This document shows, piece by piece, positions 1 through 4,713 of a stretch of DNA of 5,317 nt (position 1 is the stretch's first letter; every line of letters begins with the position of its first letter). Source of the DNA: Candidatus Heimdallarchaeota archaeon (GTDB lineage Archaea; Asgardarchaeota; Heimdallarchaeia; JABLTI01). Location of the stretch: the NCBI GenBank assembly GCA_030667035.1, contig DAOUWQ010000144.1:1-5317 (forward strand), written 5' to 3'. The notes under the pieces are model-generated. The model searched no databases, was not told where the DNA came from, and saw nothing but the letters and a program-made list of their open reading frames with translations. The translations under genes were made by a program, and so were the position numbers.

Positions 1-496
1 ATTCAATATTTGCTCTTGTGAATTTCTCTAGCAACTTTTGCGTATATTCTTTTGTAGTGTTGAAATCATCAACATTAGGATGATCTTTCAAAAGTTCCCA
101 ACCTTTTACTACATTGAATGACTGTTTACCTAGCATTTCAGCAGAAGCAATAACAACAAAGTTTCGCGCTTCTAGCAGAACCTTTGTCTCATTATGGATA
201 TTCCCTCTCATTGGTCCACCATAAGTGAAAAACATACCACACCTTTGATTATCTCCGGAAATTGTTTCAAGCCATTTTTTTGTTACGCTAGGAATTTTTC
301 GACCGTAAATTGGAAATCCAAAAATAATATAATCGAGTTTTGAAAATGGAATCTCTTTTTCTCTATCTGTAAATGAAGTAATATCAAATTCTTTTACAAT
401 GATTTCTTTTGCTTCTAATTCATTTTTTATGACAGTAGCAATTGTTCTAGTATTTCCTGTTGCTGAAAAATAGACTAAACCTACAGTTATTGACAT
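1..496 (-). CDS. Flavodoxin-fold protein, EFR1-like (partial, C-terminus beyond left edge)
   Basis: Starts at the ATG at 496 and stays open for 165 codons to the left edge, so the C-terminus is missing. Seen: an N-terminal beta strand followed by YFSATGNTR (residues 9-17), the phosphate-binding loop for FMN; a second loop GFPIYGRKIPS (60-70); and FFTYGGP (89-95), the third flavin-contacting loop. The later segment, with a conserved-looking KQSFN and DHPNVDDF (residues 138-145), resembles the flavodoxin half of EFR1-family proteins, which carry two 4Fe-4S motifs at the C-terminus. That half would lie outside the window, so a ferredoxin domain is inference only. The likely role is cytosolic electron transfer through FMN, possibly also iron-sulfur clusters; the partner is unknown. 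It lies 98 bp downstream of the aminotransferase stop on the same strand, and may have its own promoter. There is no obvious Shine-Dalgarno sequence. A simple flavodoxin or NADPH-dependent FMN reductase is the alternative. Confidence 0.9.
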   Translation of the reverse strand, partial: MSITVGLVYFSATGNTRTIATVIKNELEAKEIIVKEFDITSFTDREKEIPFSKLDYIIFGFPIYGRKIPSVTKKWLETISGDNQRCGMFFTYGGPMRGNIHNETKVLLEARNFVVIASAEMLGKQSFNVVKGWELLKDHPNVDDFNTTKEYTQKLLEKFTRANIE

Positions 497-524
497 AATG
501 AAATAATATGCTTAGCGGTTCTAA

Positions 525-535
525 AGTTTTTTTAC
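525..535 (-). promoter_or_regulatory. Candidate TATA-like element for the flavodoxin gene
   Basis: On the minus strand this reads GTAAAAAAACT. It is centred about 34 nt upstream of the ATG at 496, which would place transcription start about 8 nt before the start codon, a typical archaeal short leader. A second and better-looking AT element (TTATATTAAAA, 557-567) lies inside the neighbouring inverted repeat and would give a leader of about 40 nt. Sequence alone cannot decide between them. Confidence 0.3.
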
Positions 536-543
536 GAAAAGAA

Positions 544-575
544 ATCAGAGAACTGTTTTAATATAATTCTCTGAT
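544..575. repeat. 9-bp perfect inverted repeat (hairpin or operator)
   Basis: ATCAGAGAA at 544-552 pairs perfectly with TTCTCTGAT at 567-575; after one mismatch, a further two Watson-Crick pairs and one G-T pair can form towards the loop. It begins 19 nt after the aminotransferase stop. On the minus strand the hairpin is followed directly by TTTCTTTTC, so it could help end aminotransferase transcription. The centre also holds a TATA-like TTATATTAAAA on the minus strand, so the arms could equally be a regulator site flanking a flavodoxin promoter. The repeat is seen directly; both roles are inferred. Confidence 0.6.
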
Positions 576-594
576 GTTATTTGTGGATATTAAA

Positions 595-1797
595 TCATTC
601 AACCTTATCTAATACTTTCACAAATTTCTTCTTAAAGAATTCAAGATCATCATCTGTTATCGTGAGTGATGGCAATAAACGTAGTAATTCTTTTCCTAAA
701 CTAATGCCAATAAGTACACCTTCCTCTAACAGAGCATCTTTTATCTCAAGTATTAATTCCTTACAAGTCTTACCTTCTACTGGTTGAATTTGAATGCCAA
801 ATATCATACCATAGGATCTAACTTCTTTGATAAAAGGATACGATAATGATTTGAAGAATGTATTAAATTGCTTAATTTTATCTTGACTTTTTTCGATGAT
901 TTGTTCATCTTTGAACACACCTACAACAGAATTTGCTACTGCTGTTCCCAAAGGATCCAATTGATGAGATTGTGCATAATAATAATTCGAATGACTAAGC
1001 TTCGATTCTAAAGCTGAACGAGTTGCAATTGCACTAACAGGATAACCATTTCCTAGAGCTTTGCCCATAACAACAATGTCTGGATTTATATCGAAATGTT
1101 GATGACCAAATCTTAAACCGGATCGTCCAAATCCTGTTGTTACTTCATTGGCAATAACTAGAACACCTACGTTCTGTAATTGCCGGCATAATTTAGAAAT
1201 GAATTTATTACACGCTTTATGAATTCCACCAGAAACCATTATTGGTTCAAGAACAAAACACGCTAGTTCTGAGGAGTAATTTTCCATGATATGATCAATC
1301 AATGTATCAAAATCATCTAAACAATTACAGTTTGCTGAATCACATTCAGGATAGGGGATTTTCAGTTTTGATGCTTTTGTGGATGTATAAGAGGACTCCT
1401 TAGCAACACCAAAAGCTCCTAAATATGAATCCTTAAGAGACAATATCTTTGTTTTATCCCTTACGTTTCGTGCAAATGAAATTGCAAATTCCATTGCTTC
1501 ACTACCACTATTTAAGAAGGTGATTTTGTCATATTTATTTGGTAGAAAATTTAGCACTTGTTCTGCAGCTTTGAGCGTTGTGGGAGTGTGGAATCTCATA
1601 CAGCGATGTATTATATCATCCATTTGTTTCTTCATATCTTGAAGAACTTTTGAATGCTTATGCCCCAAATTACATGTCCATGTTCCAGACACACAATCCA
1701 AATACTTCTTCCCGTCAGTATCCCAAACCCAAGAATCTTGGGCTTTAGTGATGAGGATTGATTCAAAATCATTTGTCTTAAGAATTAGAGCAGTCAT
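595..1797 (-). CDS. Class III PLP-dependent aminotransferase, substrate unknown
   Basis: A 400-residue protein from the ATG at 1797, the usual length for fold-type I class III aminotransferases, which move an amino group between an amino acid or amine and a keto acid using pyridoxal phosphate. Seen, numbered from this ATG: VWDTDGKKYLDCVSG (24-38) and LGHKH (44-48) at the N-terminus; the cofactor phosphate motif GSEAMEF (98-104); LEP (183-185); ANEVTTGFGRSG (216-227); the Schiff-base lysine K246 in GKALGNGYPVSA; QSHQLDPLG (276-284); and a C-terminal LLRLLPSLTIT. Odd points: the normally Asp residue of the DEV motif is Asn (N217), and residues 152-159 hold three cysteines (C-x4-C-x-C). The NEVTTG, GNGYPVSA and QSHQxDPLG combination marks a distinct branch often annotated only as aspartate aminotransferase family, so ornithine or GABA specificity should not be assumed. 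A TTG at 1806 would add three residues; the ATG fits the promoter better. It is divergent to the SDR gene. Confidence 0.95.
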   Translation of the reverse strand: MTALILKTNDFESILITKAQDSWVWDTDGKKYLDCVSGTWTCNLGHKHSKVLQDMKKQMDDIIHRCMRFHTPTTLKAAEQVLNFLPNKYDKITFLNSGSEAMEFAISFARNVRDKTKILSLKDSYLGAFGVAKESSYTSTKASKLKIPYPECDSANCNCLDDFDTLIDHIMENYSSELACFVLEPIMVSGGIHKACNKFISKLCRQLQNVGVLVIANEVTTGFGRSGLRFGHQHFDINPDIVVMGKALGNGYPVSAIATRSALESKLSHSNYYYAQSHQLDPLGTAVANSVVGVFKDEQIIEKSQDKIKQFNTFFKSLSYPFIKEVRSYGMIFGIQIQPVEGKTCKELILEIKDALLEEGVLIGISLGKELLRLLPSLTITDDDLEFFKKKFVKVLDKVE

Positions 1798-1827
1798 TTT
1801 TATCAAATTAATCTCTGCATCATTTTG

Positions 1828-1837
1828 TTTTTTTAAT
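1828..1837 (-). promoter_or_regulatory. Candidate TATA element for the aminotransferase gene
   Basis: On the minus strand this reads ATTAAAAAAA, with a purine-rich AAG just upstream that could serve as a weak BRE. It is centred about 35 nt before the ATG at 1797, so start of transcription is predicted near 1806 and the leader would be about 9 nt. A further AT element (ATTATAAC, 1853-1860) is a more distant alternative. The match is by composition and spacing only. Confidence 0.35.
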
Positions 1838-1874
1838 CTTAGGTCTAAACTTGTTATAATCTAATACGGATATC

Positions 1875-1883
1875 TTATATTTT
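1875..1883 (+). promoter_or_regulatory. Candidate archaeal TATA box for the SDR gene
   Basis: TTATATTTT is centred about 31 nt before the ATG at 1910. With the usual archaeal spacing of about 26 nt, transcription would start near 1905 and the mRNA would have a leader of only about 5 nt, in keeping with the absence of a Shine-Dalgarno sequence. Spacing and composition are the only evidence. Confidence 0.45.
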
Positions 1884-1909
1884 CATGGAATAATGTAAGA
1901 TTGATAAAA

Positions 1910-2749
1910 ATGAAGATGAAAAATGAAACAGCAATTATAACAGGTTCAACAAGCGGGATTGGAAAAGAACTAGCAAGAACTTTTCTTGAAGAAGGATGCA
2001 AAGTATCGAATTGCTCGAGAAATGCAGATAAAGTAAAGAAAACAGTTGAAGAATTTAAAGATAAATTCGGAGATTCTGTGATTGGTTTTTCTTGTGATGT
2101 TTCTGATACCAAAGCACTAAAAAATGCTGTCCAGAAAACAGTTGAGAAATTTGGTTCCGTTAGAATTCTAATGGCAAATGCAGGGTTAAATCGTAGATAT
2201 GGACCATTTAACTACTTAACTCCGGAAGAAGTAGCTGAAGATGCAAAAATAATTATTGGTACTAACTTAATCGGAACATTGAATACCATTTCTGCAGTTT
2301 TACCAGAAATGATCAAGCAAAAATATGGTCGAATTATTACTCTTTCAGGCGGTGGCGCTGATAGACCACTTGAAAATATGACTCTCTATTCTGCATCAAA
2401 AGGAGGAGTAGTTACTTTCTCGAAATGTTTAGCTCTTGAACTCTCTCAAAGAGAAGAGGACATTACTATCAACATCTACCAGCCGGGCATGTTGAAAACG
2501 AATTTATCTAAAGATGTGAAAATAGTTTCAGGTTGGAAATCAAACGAAGAAATGGATACTAACATAGAACTAGCGTTTGAGTACATGTCTGGTGATATTC
2601 GTAAAAGCTGCTTAACAGTTATCCCCTTTGTTTTACCAGAGAACGACAAAAACGGAGAAAATTTCCGTGGGTTCTCACTTTTCAAACTCATCCGTGGCGC
2701 AATGAAAATGAATCGGATGATGAAAAAAGAAGCAAAAAGTAAGAAATAA
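1910..2749 (+). CDS. Short-chain dehydrogenase/reductase (SDR), classical type
   Basis: A 279-residue Rossmann-fold oxidoreductase from the ATG at 1910. Seen, numbered from this ATG: the nucleotide-binding TGSTSGIG (11-18); an arginine just after the second strand (CSRN, 35-38) that favours NADP(H); CDVSD (62-66) contacting adenine; NAG (90-92); a structural Asn at 119; and the catalytic set Ser146, Tyr160 and Lys164 (YSASK), so the active site looks intact. QPGMLKT (191-197) is the usual post-catalytic loop. The substrate is not readable; the family reduces or oxidises alcohols, ketones and sugars. The last 27 or so residues form a strongly basic, Met-rich tail beyond the usual fold. A TTG at 1901 would extend it by three residues and an ATG at 1916 would shorten it by two; 1910 suits the TATA spacing best. 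It is divergent from the aminotransferase, which may share its regulation, and convergent with the TPR gene. Confidence 0.96.
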   Translation: MKMKNETAIITGSTSGIGKELARTFLEEGCKVSNCSRNADKVKKTVEEFKDKFGDSVIGFSCDVSDTKALKNAVQKTVEKFGSVRILMANAGLNRRYGPFNYLTPEEVAEDAKIIIGTNLIGTLNTISAVLPEMIKQKYGRIITLSGGGADRPLENMTLYSASKGGVVTFSKCLALELSQREEDITINIYQPGMLKTNLSKDVKIVSGWKSNEEMDTNIELAFEYMSGDIRKSCLTVIPFVLPENDKNGENFRGFSLFKLIRGAMKMNRMMKKEAKSKK

Positions 2750-2767
2750 TTAAAACAAGTATATAAG

Positions 2768-2787
2768 AAAAATAGTGCAACGGGCAC
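2768..2787 (-). terminator. Weak terminator-like site after the TPR gene
   Basis: In the 56-bp convergent gap, on the minus strand, GTGC and GCAC (2784-2787 and 2775-2778) can form a 4-bp stem, followed by T-rich sequence (TATTTTTCTTATA, 2773-2761). T-runs are the main archaeal termination signal, so this could end transcription of the TPR gene. The stem is too short to be convincing by itself, and I see no equally clear site for the SDR transcript. Confidence 0.3.
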
Positions 2788-2805
2788 ACGATTTGAAAGT
2801 GACAA

Positions 2806-4530
2806 TTATATCTTCAAAGCAAACAATTTTCTGTATTCAATGAGTTTTCCTGTTTGTTCATCTCGTTCCTCAAGCACAGTTTCTTGCTTAATACTCTTCA
2901 ATGAGCTCTCTAATGAGACAAGTTTCACAGTTTCACTAATAGGAGCTTTTTGTTTTTGAAGATCGTTCCACATGTTTAATTGTTGTTCAATTTTTTCTTG
3001 ATCTTCCTTTATCCCTTTCATCAATATTTTTATCTTTGTTTCCTCAGCTATGATTTTAGCTTTCTGTAAGAATTCTATTGCTTTTTTGGCATCTAATTCA
3101 ATCAATGCAAGTTGCGATTGCAGACGATAAATATTAGCGAGAAGCCATCGTCGATTTTGCTCTTCTGCTTCTACTTCTAAACGAATAGTTTGTTTTTTTA
3201 CCTCTGCTAATGTGTTTTCATTGGTAGAAATCTGTAGCTCTTTTATACGAATCTCTAAGAGAGTGTATAAAACATCTAGTCGTAAGATAGAAGGCAAGCC
3301 CTCCTCAACCAATAGCATTCTTAGCGATTCTGCGGCTTGTACTAAATCACTAATATCACCACTCGCTTTGAGAACCAAAATAGAAGCAAAACGATGTTTA
3401 CTAGCAATGTAATCATAACCTTTTACTTTGCTTATTTGCTCTAGTCGCTCCAAATATTTCTGTGCTTGAGGAATTTGGTTTAGCTCTAATGAAATTAATA
3501 TGAGAGAATAAACTGAAAGAGATAAGTTGCCAAGACTATTTATTTCTTCAGCGATTTTCATTGATTTCAAATAGTGTTCTTGAGCTTTCTCGAGTTCGTA
3601 TTTCAAAAAGTAAACTTCACCAATATTTGCATAGGCGATGTGTCTTATCATTTCTGCATGTTTCAAAGATTCTTGATAACACTCTAATGCTTTATCCAAT
3701 TGAAACATGGCACGATAGATTGTACCCATATTATTGTAAGAAGAATGTATATTTGTACTTCCGATTTCTTCTGCCAAAACAAAAGCTCTCTTATGTAAAT
3801 CCAATGCTTGTTCATAATCTCTCCTTTGTTTATATACCAGAGCTAAAAACAGGTAACCATTAGCAATATTGAATTTATTTCCAAGCTCAGTGGCTATCTC
3901 AATACCCTTTTCTAAATACTCCTCACTGTTTTTCAGTTCACCAAGCATAAAATAGACTGCCCCAACCATCAATAAGCTAAGAGAAATTACATTCTTATTG
4001 CCACTTTCCTCAGCTATGGGCATGATTTCTTTAGCAAGCTCAAAACCAGTTTCATAATTACCAGTTTGAATAAAAATTACTGCTTTGTATAGAAGTGTTT
4101 GAGCTTTCCGCTTGGCAATTTTTTTTATTGGGAGATTCGCAGCAGTTGGAATTTCTTCCAAACATTTTTCAGCGATTTCTAAGGCTTCCTTAAACCGACC
4201 AAGCCAAAAATAATTTAATATTTTCACTATTAAAGCATCTAGTCGGAGAAAGATATCATCTAAACCTTCGCTTTCTTTTAAGACCAATTCTGCAAGCTGT
4301 AAAGATTCTTGAGAATTCCCAAGATTGAATTCTACTTCCCCTTTTTGAATGAGAAAGCTTAATTCTTCTTCTTTACTGATATTCTTCTTCAAACCTTCCT
4401 CAATTACAATGAGTACTTCTTTATATTTTCCATGAATAATGAGCCGCTCAACTTCCACAAGCTGTTCTTTTGTACTGGGAGACAAGGATACCACTCTCTG
4501 AGATACATTTACACTACTTGAATCTTGCAT
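2806..4530 (-). CDS. Tetratricopeptide repeat (TPR) protein
   Basis: A 574-residue, Glu/Lys-rich, almost wholly helical protein with no signal peptide or membrane segment, so probably a soluble protein-binding scaffold. The start is firm: an in-frame stop (TAA, 4531-4533) directly precedes the ATG. Seen: TPR-like helix pairs at about residues 24-57, 58-91, 98-131, 142-175, 183-216, 223-256, 263-292, 296-329 and 337-370, and again at about 460-496. The best units read like ANGYLFLALVYKQRRDYEQA and NNMGTIYRAMFQLDKALECY. The spacing is mostly 40 residues, as in LGN/kinesin-light-chain-type TPRs with a longer inter-repeat loop, not the 34 of simple TPRs. A region at about 500-530 (EDQEKIEQQLNMWNDLQKQ) may be coiled coil. 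The C-terminus, residues 530-574, is not TPR and ends TGKLIEYRKLFALKI. No enzymatic domain is visible; the partner is unknown. It is convergent with the SDR gene, and divergent from the cyclase-like gene. I see no convincing TATA box. Confidence 0.94.
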   Translation of the reverse strand: MQDSSSVNVSQRVVSLSPSTKEQLVEVERLIIHGKYKEVLIVIEEGLKKNISKEEELSFLIQKGEVEFNLGNSQESLQLAELVLKESEGLDDIFLRLDALIVKILNYFWLGRFKEALEIAEKCLEEIPTAANLPIKKIAKRKAQTLLYKAVIFIQTGNYETGFELAKEIMPIAEESGNKNVISLSLLMVGAVYFMLGELKNSEEYLEKGIEIATELGNKFNIANGYLFLALVYKQRRDYEQALDLHKRAFVLAEEIGSTNIHSSYNNMGTIYRAMFQLDKALECYQESLKHAEMIRHIAYANIGEVYFLKYELEKAQEHYLKSMKIAEEINSLGNLSLSVYSLILISLELNQIPQAQKYLERLEQISKVKGYDYIASKHRFASILVLKASGDISDLVQAAESLRMLLVEEGLPSILRLDVLYTLLEIRIKELQISTNENTLAEVKKQTIRLEVEAEEQNRRWLLANIYRLQSQLALIELDAKKAIEFLQKAKIIAEETKIKILMKGIKEDQEKIEQQLNMWNDLQKQKAPISETVKLVSLESSLKSIKQETVLEERDEQTGKLIEYRKLFALKI

Positions 4531-4571
4531 TTAAAGATTATTAGAAAAAAATGACCGGTGCGGAAGATATG

Positions 4572-4592
4572 ATTTGAACATATGTATCAAAT
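4572..4592. repeat. 21-bp near-palindrome in the divergent intergenic region
   Basis: Outer arms ATTTGA (4572-4577) and TCAAAT (4587-4592) are exact inverted copies. The interior holds ACATATGT (4578-4585), itself a perfect palindrome, offset by one extra A at 4586. It lies 42 nt before the TPR start codon and about 80 nt before the TATA box of the cyclase-like gene, a position that would suit a dimeric regulator of either gene. AT-rich DNA produces such dyads by chance, so the role is inference. Confidence 0.45.
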
Positions 4593-4669
4593 GATTAGAA
4601 ACCACTTCTTTTTTGTTTCTCCAATAATAGCATTCAATTACAAAGTTGTTACCTTATTATCTGCAATTC

Positions 4670-4677
4670 TTATAAAT
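4670..4677 (+). promoter_or_regulatory. Candidate archaeal TATA box for the cyclase-like gene
   Basis: TTATAAAT is the best TATA-box match in the window. With 26 nt spacing, transcription would start near 4700, just ahead of the in-frame TTG 4702, GTG 4705 and TTG 4714 codons. If the gene instead began at the upstream ATG codons (4582 or 4591), this element would be inside the coding region, so its presence supports the short form of the protein. Confidence 0.5.
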
Positions 4678-4713
4678 TATAATGAAATTAATAGTAAGTG
4701 GTTGGTGGAGATT

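Larger units (their letters stand above)
1794..1913. repeat. Inverted 13-bp blocks covering both divergent start codons
   Basis: TTGATAAAAATGA occurs at 1901-1913 on the plus strand and identically on the minus strand at 1806-1794. Each copy contains the proposed ATG of its gene (1910 for the SDR, 1797 for the aminotransferase) at the same offset. The predicted transcription starts of both genes fall at the left end of the block, so it may be a shared initially-transcribed sequence or a regulator site. The identity is seen; any function is inferred. Confidence 0.5.

Noticed and set aside
581..787. A 68-codon plus-strand ORF opposite the aminotransferase C-terminus.
   Set aside because: It is low-complexity Ser/Asn-rich and antisense to a clear gene.
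1795..1806. TTG at 1806 as the aminotransferase start, and the matching TTG at 1901 for the SDR.
   Set aside because: Both are three codons before an ATG, add only MIK-like residues, and lie at or before the predicted transcription start; the ATG codons are preferred.
1861..2112. An 83-codon minus-strand ORF opposite the start of the SDR gene.
   Set aside because: It covers the SDR promoter and nucleotide-binding region and has no recognisable motif.
2476..2805. A 109-codon minus-strand ORF with hydrophobic Phe-rich stretches across the SDR 3' end.
   Set aside because: It lies opposite the well-supported SDR gene; the Phe-rich stretches come from Lys-rich codons read in reverse.
3212..3412. 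A 66-codon plus-strand ORF inside the TPR gene.
   Set aside because: It is antisense to a continuous TPR reading frame and has no domain or start signal.
3561..3863. A 100-codon plus-strand ORF antisense to the TPR gene.
   Set aside because: Its composition is that of a shadow of the TPR reading frame; no domain, promoter or ribosome site supports it.
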